From assembly GCF_002917095.1 (NCBI RefSeq), contig NZ_PQGA01000011.1:1-64000 (forward strand): a DNA stretch of 64,000 nt, read 5' to 3'. A program made the position numbers and the translations under genes. This DNA comes from Paraburkholderia eburnea. GTDB taxonomy: Bacteria; Pseudomonadota; Gammaproteobacteria; Burkholderiales; Burkholderiaceae. Shown piece by piece: positions 17,662 through 26,517 of this stretch (positions are counted from its first letter, which is position 1; each line of letters begins with the position of its first letter). Below the pieces are notes generated by a model, which saw only the letters and a program-made list of their open reading frames with translations, had not been told where the DNA came from and ran no database searches.

Positions 17662-17856
17662 AAACGCACTGGCACAAAACAACACAAAAAAGAGCTGCAC
17701 GTTGGCAATTCCGAGGGGAATGCTTACGATTCAGCCATCGTTGTTGGCGGACTGTTATGAGTCCGTGGACCGGATGTATCGACGCAATTCAAATAGCCTA
17801 CGCAGACGTCGATGCAGATCAGCGTGAGAGCGCTAAAAAAGAGAGAGAGGGCCGAA

Positions 17857-18030
17857 ATGAACAAGCTGGTGAAAAAATTCTGGAAGTCGGAAGACGGGGT
17901 TACGGCACTGGAGTATGGGCTCATCGCGGGGCTCATCGCAGTCGTCATCGCTGTGAGCGTGGGTCATTTGGGAACCGAGTTAGATGCGGTATTCACCAAT
18001 ATCACGTCGCAGATCACATCGGCGGTCTGA
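17857..18030 (+). CDS. flp: Flp-type IVb pilin
   Basis: A 57-aa prepilin, the usual Flp size. The leader peptide is MNKLVKKFWKSEDG with cleavage after G14. The mature protein begins VTALEYGLIAGLIAVVIAV, with the invariant Glu-5 and Tyr-6 of the Flp motif (E19, Y20 in the precursor). One hydrophobic helix fills most of the rest. It is the major subunit of Tad pili used for adhesion and biofilm formation. The strong SD GAGAGAGAGG 6 nt before the ATG fixes the start and suits a highly made structural subunit. It is the first gene of the tad locus. Prepilin peptidase (next gene) should process it. Confidence 0.95.
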   Translation: MNKLVKKFWKSEDGVTALEYGLIAGLIAVVIAVSVGHLGTELDAVFTNITSQITSAV

Positions 18031-18157
18031 CAGGGCGAATGACGCGCGGCGCGGTCGCCGTTGACGATCGCGCCAATTCATTTCGTTAAACGTAGCAGTT
18101 GCACTTCACGTGTGCCGTCGATTCGGTATGCGTGGTGTCGCTGCACGCCTATCAGCG

Positions 18158-18664
18158 ATGACCACATTGATCTCCAGCCTCGCGTTAGCCGCGTGGGCGG
18201 TGGCAATTGCTGTCTGCGATTGCCGCTCGCGCCGCGTGCCGAATACGCTCGTGGGCGCAGGCTTGTGCGCTGCGCTCGTTGCATCGCTCATGCATGCGGG
18301 CCCCGCGCATCTCGGCATTGTTCAGGCGCTGGCCGCCGCCGCCGTCGGACTGGCCGCGCTCATGCCGTTTTTCGTACTCGGCGTGATGGGCGCGGGCGAT
18401 GTCAAGGTCTTCGCCGTGCTCGGCGCATGGTGCGGCATGCAGCCGTTGCTCGATCTGTGGATCGTCGCGAGTATTGCCGCGCTGCTTCATTCTCTGGTCG
18501 GGCTGATCGCAATACGGATCCGCTCGCATGAATGGGTAGGACGACGTACTAATAGCGGCGGCATCGTGACGGGTGGCCGGAGCGGCACGCCTTACGCTGC
18601 CTGCCTCACGATGCCCGCGCTCGTATGGCTCGCGTTCCAGATGATGCCCGGAGGCCCGCAATGA
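18158..18664 (+). CDS. tadV: Prepilin peptidase TadV/CpaA (A24 family)
   Basis: A 168-aa polytopic membrane aspartic protease without the N-terminal methylase domain, as usual for TadV. Both catalytic aspartates are seen: D21 in CDCRSRRVPN (D-x6-PN type) and D81 in the GAGDVK motif (GxGD). About five hydrophobic segments are evident. It cleaves the Flp leader and possibly the pseudopilin TadE. The ATG at 18158 begins MTTLISSLALAAW. The stop codon overlaps the next start (ATGA at 18661), so it is translationally coupled to tadE. Confidence 0.9.
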   Translation: MTTLISSLALAAWAVAIAVCDCRSRRVPNTLVGAGLCAALVASLMHAGPAHLGIVQALAAAAVGLAALMPFFVLGVMGAGDVKVFAVLGAWCGMQPLLDLWIVASIAALLHSLVGLIAIRIRSHEWVGRRTNSGGIVTGGRSGTPYAACLTMPALVWLAFQMMPGGPQ

Positions 18665-19161
18665 AGACGCGCGCGTTCAAGCGACATGCACGCAAGGCAA
18701 ATGGCGCACGCCGCAGTCGCCAGCGCGGCGTGGCAGCTATCGAATTCGCGCTCGCGTTTCCGCTTTTCTTCGCGGTCCTCTACGGAATCGTGATGTACAG
18801 CATGATCTTTCTCGTGCAGCACAGCCTGACTTCAGCGGCAGCTGAAGGCGCGCGCGCGGCGCTCGTCTACCAGAATGCGACGAGTACCTCGCTGGCGCTG
18901 ACCGGTCGCGCCGAGGCTGCCTGCACGCGCGCGCTGGCTGTCGTCAGCTGGCTTGCGCAAGCGCCGCAATGCGAGAAAGTCATCAGCACTGCGCCGGCGG
19001 GCTGCTCCAGCAACGCCGCGATGGATTGCGTGCAGATCACGCTGACCTATCCATGGAGCAGCAAGCCGCTTATACCGCCTTTGCCGCTGATGGGATTGAT
19101 CTCGCCGACTTCGCTCGCCGGGCAGGCCACCGTGCAGCTCGACCCGGTGAACATTCTGTGA
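18661..19161 (+). CDS. tadE: TadE-like pilus assembly pseudopilin
   Basis: 166 aa. A basic N-terminus (KRHARKANGARRSRQRG) precedes the TadE signature GVAAIEFALAFPLFFAVLYGIVMYSMIF, a pilin-like helix with the conserved Glu after a GVAAI start. The C-terminal domain, with three or four cysteines (AACTRAL, PQCEKV, AGCSSN, MDCVQ), fits a disulfide-stabilised periplasmic fold. TadE and TadF are minor pseudopilins processed by TadV. Only one clear TadE-type gene is present here, and no separate tadF is seen. Overlap with tadV (ATGA) indicates one operon. Confidence 0.88.
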   Translation: MKTRAFKRHARKANGARRSRQRGVAAIEFALAFPLFFAVLYGIVMYSMIFLVQHSLTSAAAEGARAALVYQNATSTSLALTGRAEAACTRALAVVSWLAQAPQCEKVISTAPAGCSSNAAMDCVQITLTYPWSSKPLIPPLPLMGLISPTSLAGQATVQLDPVNIL

Positions 19162-19240
19162 CGACCGCTCCCGACATCGCCGTTCGTTCGTCGCGCCCGT
19201 TGTGTGGCGCACATCCCGTACGCATCCGGACTTATCGTTG

Positions 19241-20167
19241 ATGGCCAATCTGACCAAAATTGCCGCAGGATTCCTGATTGCCGCCGCACTCGTGCTCGGG
19301 CTGTTCGCGATCATGCTCGCGCGCCGCGCACCCGCGCCGCAACCCGTCGTGCAGGCGGCGACCACCACCCAGGCACTCACGCCGGTCGTGGTGGCGACGC
19401 GAACACTGCCCGCCGGCCAGCCGATTCCCGCCGACGCGCTGCGTGTGCAGCCGCTGCCGATTCATCCGATCGGCTCGGTCGGCGACAGCGCACTGGTGGC
19501 GGGCCGGGTGCCGCTCATCGATATCGCCGCCGACACGCCGGTGCTCGATCAACAGCTCTCATCGAGCCTCGCTGCGAGTCTCTCGGCGGGCGAGCGCGCG
19601 GTAGCCGTGCGCGTCGACGAAACCAATGCGGTCGGCAATCAACTGCACGCGGGCAACTACGTGGACGTGTTTTTCACGCTGCGCCGCGACGGCGGCGCGG
19701 GCGCGGGCGAAGTCGGGCGCACCCAGGCGCGCCTGCTGATCTCGAAGGCGCGCGTGCTCGTGTTCGGCGCGCCCGGCGACAACGCGGCGAGCGCTCAGCG
19801 CACCAGCAACTTCGGCATGCAAAACGCGGTGCCGCGCACTGCGGTGCTCGCGGTGCCGGTGACGCAGGTCGACCAGCTTTCGCTCGCCCAAAGCCAGGGA
19901 CAACTGATTCTCGCGCTGCGCAATCCGACCGACGACGACCAGGTCGATCCGGACGCATTCGGCCCGCAGCCCGGCGTGCTCAAGGTGGTGTCGAAGGCGG
20001 CGCCCGATGGCGCCACGCGTGCCGCGGCGGGGATTGCGCTCGACCAGTTGGCAGGCGGCAACGCACCGAAGCCGGTGGTCCAGGGGGCGCCGCATCAGGC
20101 GCGCACAACCGCGCGCGGCGGACTTGAAGTGATACGGGGTGGGCGAGCCGAAACGCTTGCCTGGTAA
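19241..20167 (+). CDS. cpaB: Flp pilus assembly protein RcpC/CpaB
   Basis: 308 aa. A single N-terminal membrane helix (about 4-24, TKIAAGFLIAAALVLGLFAIML) is followed by an SAF-type domain: TPVVVATRTLPAGQPIPADALRVQPLP through VRVDETNAVGNQLHAGNYVDVFF. The C-terminus continues as the RcpC domain with AVPVTQVDQLSLAQSQGQLILALRNP. CpaB/RcpC is a periplasmic component thought to link the secretin to the inner-membrane complex. The ATG at 19241 starts MANLTKIA; it follows tadE by 79 nt and precedes the secretin gene. Confidence 0.9.
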   Translation: MANLTKIAAGFLIAAALVLGLFAIMLARRAPAPQPVVQAATTTQALTPVVVATRTLPAGQPIPADALRVQPLPIHPIGSVGDSALVAGRVPLIDIAADTPVLDQQLSSSLAASLSAGERAVAVRVDETNAVGNQLHAGNYVDVFFTLRRDGGAGAGEVGRTQARLLISKARVLVFGAPGDNAASAQRTSNFGMQNAVPRTAVLAVPVTQVDQLSLAQSQGQLILALRNPTDDDQVDPDAFGPQPGVLKVVSKAAPDGATRAAAGIALDQLAGGNAPKPVVQGAPHQARTTARGGLEVIRGGRAETLAW

Positions 20168-20222
20168 GTGAAATAAGAGCGCCGGGCACGACACGGCCGC
20201 CTACGAGAGAAGCAGGAACACG

Positions 20223-21662
20223 ATGACGATAACGAGGAAACTCGCCGTGGCCGTTGCCGCGTCCGCTTGCGCCAGCGGTCTCGCACTCGCCACTTTGCCC
20301 GCAGGGGCGGCGCCGCCTGCGCGAGCCGGTGCAGGCGCTGCGCTGGAGCCGCTGCCGTCGAGCTTTGATATCGCGGTGGGCGAGCAGCGCACCTTGCCCG
20401 TGACGGGGGCGCTGACGCGCGTCGCCGTGGGCGATCCGTCGGTGGCCGACGTGCTGGTCATACACGGCGACCGGCGCGGCGGACTGCTGCTCGTCGGAAA
20501 AGGTGCGGGCACAACCAATGTGATGGTGTGGGAGGGCGGCGTGCAGCGTACTTTCACTGTCAACGTGACGACCCATGCCGCGCGCGCGCTGCTGGGTCCG
20601 GGCACGCCCGACGTGAAGGTGCTGGGAGGCACCGCGATCATCACCGGCAGCGCGGCGACCATGGAGCAGCATCAGCGCGCCGTGGCAGCGGCGCAAGGGT
20701 CGGTCGCCACGAGCGGGAAAGCCGGCAAGGACGCCAAGGGCGATAGCGGAGGTGGCGACGCTGGCGGCGGCGACGGGACCGTGCTCGACAACTCGACGAT
20801 CGACACGCGCTCGGTTGTGCAGGTGGACGTGAGGGTGGTGGAGTTCAGTCGTACCGTGCTCAAGGAGATCGGCTTTAACTTTTTCCGCCAGAACAGCGGC
20901 TTCTCGTTTGGCTCGTTCACGCCGTCGTCGCTCACTTCATCGAACACCAGTTCGACCGGTTCGTCCGTGACGGCGACCACGCCGATCTCCACGGCGTTCA
21001 ACCTCGTGTTTTCGTCGGCGACGCACGGTCTCGCCGCCGATCTGAGCCTGATGGAGTCGAACAACCTTGCACGCGTGCTGGCGGAGCCGACGCTGGTTGC
21101 GCTGTCGGGCCAGAGTGCGAGCTTCCTGGCGGGCGGCGAGATTCCGGTGCCGGTGCCGCAGGCGCTCGGCGCCACGGCGATCGAATACAAGTCCTACGGG
21201 ATCGGTTTGTCGCTCACGCCGACGGTGCTTTCGCCGCAGCGCATCGCGCTGAAGGTGGCGCCCGAGGCGAGCCAGCTCGACTTCTCGAACGCGGTGACGA
21301 TCAGCGGCGTGTCTGTGCCCGCGATCACGACGCGTCGCACCGAAACGACGGTTGAGCTGGGCGATGGCGAAAGCTTCGTGATCGGCGGGCTGATCGATCG
21401 CGAGACGGCGTCGAACGTGAACAAGGTGCCGCTGCTGGGCGACCTGCCGGTGATCGGCGCGTTTTTCAAGCAATTGAACTATCAGCAAAACGAAAAAGAA
21501 CTGGTGATCGTGGTGACGCCGCATCTGGTGTCGCCGATCGCGAAGGGGGCGAAGCTGCCCGCGACGCCGGGCGAGCTGGCCGAACAGCGCGATGCGCCCG
21601 TGTGGCGAGCGTTGCTGGGCGGCGCGGCGGCGCGTGAGCCGGTGCCGGGCTTTTCGCCCTGA
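20223..21662 (+). CDS. cpaC: Tad secretin RcpA/CpaC
   Basis: A 479-aa outer-membrane channel. A signal peptide (cleavage near LPAGAAPPA) is followed by the N-terminal BON/STN-like domain (FDIAVGEQRTLPVTGALTRVAVGDPSVADVLV). A Gly/Asp/Lys-rich linker comes next (about 160-190). The secretin core includes VQVDVRVVEFSRTVLKEIG, LARVLAEPTLVALSGQSASFLAGGEIPVPVPQ and the signature VELGDGESFVIGGLI..NKVPLLGDLPVIGAFF. The C-terminus ELVIVVTPHLVSP is typical of type II/IV secretins. It forms the pore through which the Flp pilus leaves the cell. Upstream and downstream genes are tad components on the same strand. Confidence 0.95.
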   Translation: MTITRKLAVAVAASACASGLALATLPAGAAPPARAGAGAALEPLPSSFDIAVGEQRTLPVTGALTRVAVGDPSVADVLVIHGDRRGGLLLVGKGAGTTNVMVWEGGVQRTFTVNVTTHAARALLGPGTPDVKVLGGTAIITGSAATMEQHQRAVAAAQGSVATSGKAGKDAKGDSGGGDAGGGDGTVLDNSTIDTRSVVQVDVRVVEFSRTVLKEIGFNFFRQNSGFSFGSFTPSSLTSSNTSSTGSSVTATTPISTAFNLVFSSATHGLAADLSLMESNNLARVLAEPTLVALSGQSASFLAGGEIPVPVPQALGATAIEYKSYGIGLSLTPTVLSPQRIALKVAPEASQLDFSNAVTISGVSVPAITTRRTETTVELGDGESFVIGGLIDRETASNVNKVPLLGDLPVIGAFFKQLNYQQNEKELVIVVTPHLVSPIAKGAKLPATPGELAEQRDAPVWRALLGGAAAREPVPGFSP

Positions 21663-21722
21663 AATGAAGCATGGGATCGGGATGGGCGCGGAATTGCCCA
21701 CTCCGATCGACAGGAGGCTGTG

Positions 21723-22961
21723 ATGAACGCGAGAGCGCACTTGATGACTCAACCGACCGTGGCGGATTCGTTCGTCTTCGCTTCGGCGAATGACGCGCAC
21801 GCGCGCTGGCTGGCGCAGACGCTTTTCCCGGCGGGCAAGGTGGAGTCCGTCGCGCTCGACCCCGCGCTGGTCGCCCAGCGCATTTCCCAGCATATGCCTT
21901 CGCTGCTGCTGGTCGATTTTTCGCAGGGGCGCGGTGCGGTCGCGAGCGCCGTAGCCGCCGCCGCGCACGCTGCGTTTCCGGGCCTTCAGGTGGTCGCGCT
22001 CGGCACGCTCGCCGAGCCGGAAAGCGCGCTGTCCGCACTGCGCGCCGGCGTGCGCGATTTCGTCGATGTGGCGGGAGACGGTGAGGATGCCTTAAGAATC
22101 GTCAGGCAGGTGCTCGATAACCGCGTGGAATCCGTGAGCCGCCATGGCCGCCTGACGGTATTGCTGGGCGCGCGGGCGGGCATCGGCGTGACGACGCTGG
22201 CGGCGAGCCTCGGCGCGCTGCTCGCGCGCAAGGGCGCACCGACCAACCGCCACGCCGCCTTGCTCGACCTGGGCTTGCCGGCCGGCGACGGTGCGCTGCT
22301 GCTCAATGCGGGCAACGGCTTCAATTTTGTCGATGCCGTGCGCAATCTGAACCGCTTCGATCAGACCTTCGTGCACACGGCGCTCGCGCGCCACGAAAGC
22401 GGCCTCGCGCTCACCACGCTGCCCGCCGATCTCAGTGCGTTCCGCGAGGTGTCGTTTCAATCGGCGGTGGCGCTGCTCACGCGGCTGCGCGCGTTCTTCG
22501 ACCAGCAGCTTGTCGATCTGGGCGGCTTCAGCAATACCGAATTCGTTTCCGAAGTGGCGCATGTCGCCGACCAGGTCTGGCTCGTCTGCGATCAGAGTGT
22601 GGCGTCGATCGTCGCGGCTTCGCGCCAGCTCGAAATGCTGCGCGAGGCCGGAGTGGAGAACGACCATTTGCGCCTCGTGCTCAACCAGTACGAAGCGGAA
22701 ATCGACCTGAGCGCGGCGCAGATCGCCGAGCGCCTGGGCATCGATCTCGCCGGTGCGCTGCCCGCGCGCCGCGTGGCGCTCTGCCAGGCCGCCAATCGCG
22801 GGCAACTGCTCGCCGATAGCGCGCCGCGCGACCCTTACGTGCGTGCGCTCGAAGCGCTGGCAGTCCAACTCGACGGCATGCGCGCGCGCGTGCCTAAAAA
22901 ACTGGACGCGTTGCGGCGCCCGTTGCGCGGTCTTTTCCCTCACTCATCGAAGCGTTCGTAG
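21723..22961 (+). CDS. tadZ: TadZ/CpaE pilus-localising ATPase-like protein
   Basis: 412 aa. Residues 1-130 form an atypical receiver-like domain (SLLLVDFSQGR, VVALGTLAEPESALSALRAGVRDFVDV). A ParA/MinD-like domain follows. The P-loop is degenerate: GARAGIGVTT at about 149-158 lacks both the signature lysine and the usual GK, as in other atypical TadZ proteins. So it may bind nucleotide poorly or not hydrolyse it. TadZ marks the assembly site at the pole and recruits TadA. Of two possible starts, ATG at 21723 is 5 nt from AGGAGG (21712-21717), while the GTG at 21720 is too close. It lies 3 nt before tadA. Confidence 0.9.
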   Translation: MNARAHLMTQPTVADSFVFASANDAHARWLAQTLFPAGKVESVALDPALVAQRISQHMPSLLLVDFSQGRGAVASAVAAAAHAAFPGLQVVALGTLAEPESALSALRAGVRDFVDVAGDGEDALRIVRQVLDNRVESVSRHGRLTVLLGARAGIGVTTLAASLGALLARKGAPTNRHAALLDLGLPAGDGALLLNAGNGFNFVDAVRNLNRFDQTFVHTALARHESGLALTTLPADLSAFREVSFQSAVALLTRLRAFFDQQLVDLGGFSNTEFVSEVAHVADQVWLVCDQSVASIVAASRQLEMLREAGVENDHLRLVLNQYEAEIDLSAAQIAERLGIDLAGALPARRVALCQAANRGQLLADSAPRDPYVRALEALAVQLDGMRARVPKKLDALRRPLRGLFPHSSKRS

Positions 22962-22964
22962 ACC

Positions 22965-24305
22965 ATGGCGGATAACATCGAGTTTGCCGACGACGCGCCG
23001 CTGTTCGCGCACAGCCAGCAGTTCCAGGACATCAAGAACGCGGCGCACGAGCATCTGCTCACGCGGATCGAGGAGCTGGGCGCCGAATTCGGCCGCTGGT
23101 CGCGTCACGCGATCAACCAGTTCGTCGATCTGGAAATTGACAGCTTCGTGCGGCTGCGCCATATCCCGATCAACGAAAGCGAGGTGCGCGCGATTGCCGA
23201 GGCGCTGACCAAGGAACTGGCGGGCTTCGGGCCGATCGAGGATCTGCTGGGCGACCCAGCCGTCGAGGACATCCTCATCAACGGCTACAACGATGTCTAT
23301 GTGTCGCGGCACGGCATTCTCGCCAAGATCCCGGTGCGCTTCTCCGACAACGCCCACTTGCTGCGTATCGTGCGGCGCATTCTCGCGCCGATCGGCCGGC
23401 GTCTGGACGAATCGAATCCGATGGTCGATGCGCGTCTGCCCGACGGCGGACGCATCAACGTCGTGATCGAACCGCTGTCGCTCGCGGGCCCGATCGTCTC
23501 CATCCGCAAGTTCCGCAAGGACCCGCTGCGTCCCGACGATCTGGTGAGCAACGGCACGTTCGGCACCGAGATCGGCGCGCTCTTCGAAGCGGCCGTGCAG
23601 GCGCGCTGCAATATTCTGGTGTCGGGCGGCACGAGCTCGGGCAAGACGTCGCTGCTCAACGCGCTCGCGTTCTACATTCCCGAGGTCGAGCGCGTGGTGA
23701 CGATCGAGGATACCGCCGAACTCTCGCTCAATCACCCGCATGTGGTGAGGCTCGAAACCCGTCCGGGCGGCTTCGACGGCGTGGGCGTGGTGACGATCCG
23801 CGACCTCCTGCGCAACACGCTGCGTATGCGCCCGGACCGCATCATCGTGGGCGAAGTGCGTGGCGGTGAAGTGCTGGAAATGCTGCAGGCGATGAACACG
23901 GGCCACGACGGCTCGATGGCGACGGTGCACGCGTCGTCGCCGCGCGAATGTCTCTATCGCCTCGAAATGCTCGCGGGCTTCGCGGGCTTTCAGGGCACCG
24001 AAAGCAGTTTGCGTCGCCAGATCGCCAATGCGATCGACTTCATCGTGCAGATCGGGCGTCTTTCCAATGGGCGTCGCCGGATTCTTTCGGTAACCGAAGT
24101 AACGGGCCTGGCCGACAACATCATCGCGACTCAGGAACTGTATCGCTACGAGCCGGTCACGACGCCCGACGGCGAAGAGCTCGACCGCTGGGATTCGCTT
24201 GGCATCCATCCGCATTCGCCGAAGCTCGCGCGCTTCCGCCAGGCGCTGTCGGCGTCGTCGAATTTCGGCTTCGGCGGCGGGCGTGATGGAGGATTCAATG
24301 TCTAG
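22965..24305 (+). CDS. tadA: Tad secretion ATPase TadA/CpaF
   Basis: A 446-aa GspE-family hexameric ATPase that powers Flp pilus assembly. The N-terminal domain contains LAGFGPIEDLLGDPAVEDILINGYNDVYV and DARLPDGGRINVVIEPLSLAGP. Walker A is SGGTSSGKTSLLNAL (about 219-233), the Asp box is VTIEDTAELSL, and Walker B and His boxes fall in RMRPDRIIVGEVRGGE and NTGHDGSMATVHASSP. Full length for the family. Its last codons overlap the tadB start by 8 nt, so synthesis is coupled. Confidence 0.96.
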   Translation: MADNIEFADDAPLFAHSQQFQDIKNAAHEHLLTRIEELGAEFGRWSRHAINQFVDLEIDSFVRLRHIPINESEVRAIAEALTKELAGFGPIEDLLGDPAVEDILINGYNDVYVSRHGILAKIPVRFSDNAHLLRIVRRILAPIGRRLDESNPMVDARLPDGGRINVVIEPLSLAGPIVSIRKFRKDPLRPDDLVSNGTFGTEIGALFEAAVQARCNILVSGGTSSGKTSLLNALAFYIPEVERVVTIEDTAELSLNHPHVVRLETRPGGFDGVGVVTIRDLLRNTLRMRPDRIIVGEVRGGEVLEMLQAMNTGHDGSMATVHASSPRECLYRLEMLAGFAGFQGTESSLRRQIANAIDFIVQIGRLSNGRRRILSVTEVTGLADNIIATQELYRYEPVTTPDGEELDRWDSLGIHPHSPKLARFRQALSASSNFGFGGGRDGGFNV

Positions 24306-25440
24306 CGTGCTCGCGCTCGCCGTGGGGCTCGCGCTGCTGTGCGCGGGCGCCGGGCTGATGCTCTGGCAGCGCGCGCAGCAGCGCACGTCGCGCGAGCGGG
24401 TGACGCGCTTCGTCGACAGCCGCGTGGCGGCCGCGAGTCAGGGCGCGAGCCTCGGTGCGACGGCGGGCGGGCCTGGCGCGGGTGGATTCGGCGGGGCGGC
24501 CGCGCCAGGCGTAAAAGGCGGACAGGGCGGACAGGGCGCACAGGGTTCGAAAAGCGCCGCTTCGAAGAACGACGGGATGCGTGCGGCGTACGTGGGCGGC
24601 AACGCGATGACGCGTGGCGGCGCGGTGTCGGCAGGTGGGGCCGCGTCGGCTGCGAACGCCGTCCCGGCGTCGTTCGTGCAGCGCTGGCGCGTGTGGCTGT
24701 CGCTCGCGTTCCAGCATACCTTGAGCCGTGCGGGCATCGTCGACGCGCGCAAGCCGCTGGTCTTCATCGGCTTCGTCGCGTTCGCGCTTACGCTTTGGGC
24801 GTTCACGCTCGGCGGTGGGCTGGCGGCCATCGCGATGCTGGCGGCAGTGATGGCGTTCGTCGCCTTTGCGCTGTCGATGCGCATGCAGCGCCGCCGCGCG
24901 CGGCTCGTGATGCAACTGCCGTCGTTTCTGGACGGCATCGTGCGCCTGATCGTGCTCGGCAACAGCGTGCCCGCCGCGTTCCAGGCGGCGCTCGTAACGA
25001 CCGAAGCGCCGCTGCGCGAATGTCTCGATCACGTCTCGCGTATGTTGCGTTCCGGCGTCGAAATCGATCGCGCACTGCATCAGGTTTCGCAGGTCTATCG
25101 CGCCAGGGAACTCGAACTCGTGGGCGCGGTGCTGCGGCTGTCCGTGCGCTACGGCGGCCGCGCCGACGTGATGCTCGAACGCATGGCGACCTTCATGCGC
25201 GACCTGGAACAGGCCCAGCGCGAGCTGACCGCGATGTCGGCGGAAACGCGGCTTTCGGCCTGGGTGCTCGCCTTGTTGCCGATCGGCATCGCCGCCTTTC
25301 TCATTCTGACGAACCCCGTGTATTTCGGGGCGATGTGGCATGACGACGGCGGGCGCAAGCTGGTTTATCTGGCGGTGGGCCTGCAGGTGTGCGGCGCGTT
25401 CTTGCTGCATCGCCTCACGCGGCTCAAGGCGGCGCTATGA
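24298..25440 (+). CDS. tadB: Tad inner-membrane platform protein TadB
   Basis: 380 aa with a GspF domain. An N-terminal helix (SSVLALAVGLALLCAGAGLML) precedes a long Gly/Ala-rich linker (about 60-115, GGPGAGGFGGAAAPG), which is unusually rich for TadB. Two membrane helices follow near residues 160-200. The conserved cytoplasmic GspF region reads QLPSFLDGIVRLIVLGNSVPAAFQAAL, and the final helices are near 315-370. The start at 24298 is set by GGAGG at 24288-24292; an in-frame ATG at 24286 overlaps that ribosome binding site. It works with TadC as the platform for TadA. The stop codon overlaps the tadC start (ATGA). Confidence 0.92.
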   Translation: MSSVLALAVGLALLCAGAGLMLWQRAQQRTSRERVTRFVDSRVAAASQGASLGATAGGPGAGGFGGAAAPGVKGGQGGQGAQGSKSAASKNDGMRAAYVGGNAMTRGGAVSAGGAASAANAVPASFVQRWRVWLSLAFQHTLSRAGIVDARKPLVFIGFVAFALTLWAFTLGGGLAAIAMLAAVMAFVAFALSMRMQRRRARLVMQLPSFLDGIVRLIVLGNSVPAAFQAALVTTEAPLRECLDHVSRMLRSGVEIDRALHQVSQVYRARELELVGAVLRLSVRYGGRADVMLERMATFMRDLEQAQRELTAMSAETRLSAWVLALLPIGIAAFLILTNPVYFGAMWHDDGGRKLVYLAVGLQVCGAFLLHRLTRLKAAL

Positions 25441-26498
25441 ATCCTGACGTCCTCGGAGTATTCGCCCTGTTGCTCGCCGCATTCGGCGTCGCGCTGCTGG
25501 CGGCACTGGCCTGTCAGCGCATCCTCGCTTCACGCAAGAGTACGCGCACGCTCGACCAGGCGATGGCCCGCTCGGTCAGCCAGGTATCCGCCGTATCGAC
25601 GGTATCGACGGCATCGGCGGGCGCAACGAACGGCCCGGCGAATGCGGGCCGGTCTGCGCAGGGCGGCGGCACCACGTCGTCCGCGAACCCCAACGCCGAC
25701 GCTCCGGCTGGCCCGCGCAAGCGATCAGGATTGCCAGGCATGATCGACTTGCTCGGCGCGCGAGGCGTGCGTTGGCTCGATACGCCGCTCGGCAAGCTGA
25801 TCGTCGCCGATGAAGACCGCCGCCTGATCGAGCAATGCGGTTATGTCGACCCGCGCGCGCGTGGGCTGTATTGCATCATCCGCCTCGCCTGTGCATTCAT
25901 CGTCGCTTGCCTCGGCGTGTGGTACGCCTTTGCGAGCGGCTCGAAGCCGCTGGTCTTCGGCTGCGTTGGTTTGCTGGCGGGCTTTTTCGTGCCGAAGCTC
26001 TTCGTGCAGCGGCGTGCGCATACGCGTCTGGAGTCCGTCGCCGACGAACTGCCGATGCTCGTCGATCTCTTGCGTCTGCTGCAAGGCGTCGGGCTGTCGC
26101 TCGATCAGAGTCTGCAAGTGTTGATCAACGAATTCCGTCTCGTGTTGCCGGTGCTGGCGGGCGAAATGGAGATCGCGCAGCGCCAGTTCGTGACGGGCCG
26201 CACGCGCGAGCAGTCGTTGCATCGCATGTCGTCGATTTACGAAAACGAGGATCTGCGCGCGGTCATTCGCCTGCTCGTGCAGGTCGATAAACACGGTGGC
26301 GCCGTGCAGGAACCGCTCAAGCAGTTCGGCGACCGCTTGCGCGACGTGCGCCGCGCCACGCTGCGCGAGCGCATAGGCAAGCTCACGGTGCGCATGACCG
26401 GCGTGATGGTATTGACGCTGCTGCCCGCGCTGCTGATCGTCACCGCGGGGCCCGGGATGATCGCCGTCCTGCACTCGCTTTCGCAGATTCATCGTTGA
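25437..26498 (+). CDS. tadC: Tad inner-membrane platform protein TadC
   Basis: 353 aa with a GspF domain. An N-terminal hydrophobic segment (VLGVFALLLAAFGVALLAALA) precedes a Ser/Ala-rich linker. Two helices lie near 140-190 (IIRLACAFIVACLGVWYAF, LVFGCVGLLAGFFVPKLFV), then the conserved DELPMLVDLLRLLQGVGLSLDQSL. The C-terminus ends with LTVRMTGVMVLTLLPALLIVTAGPG. TadC pairs with TadB as the membrane anchor of the pilus motor. Start at 25437 within ATGA of tadB. Confidence 0.92.
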   Translation: MNPDVLGVFALLLAAFGVALLAALACQRILASRKSTRTLDQAMARSVSQVSAVSTVSTASAGATNGPANAGRSAQGGGTTSSANPNADAPAGPRKRSGLPGMIDLLGARGVRWLDTPLGKLIVADEDRRLIEQCGYVDPRARGLYCIIRLACAFIVACLGVWYAFASGSKPLVFGCVGLLAGFFVPKLFVQRRAHTRLESVADELPMLVDLLRLLQGVGLSLDQSLQVLINEFRLVLPVLAGEMEIAQRQFVTGRTREQSLHRMSSIYENEDLRAVIRLLVQVDKHGGAVQEPLKQFGDRLRDVRRATLRERIGKLTVRMTGVMVLTLLPALLIVTAGPGMIAVLHSLSQIHR

Positions 26499-26517
26499 GG
26501 TCCAACGTCGGAACGCC

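Larger units (their letters stand above)
17144..17856. other. Long AT-richer divergent control region between lipoproteins and tad locus
   Basis: 713 nt without a credible gene and visibly richer in A/T than its surroundings. It holds a sigma-54 promoter facing left (17219-17234), GTTAC/GTAAC array A (17354-17420), array B (17603-17653), a sigma-70-like promoter facing right (17633-17661), and the flp ribosome binding site GAGAGAGAGG (17841-17850). Short open frames here lack family resemblance or ribosome binding sites. Confidence 0.6.
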
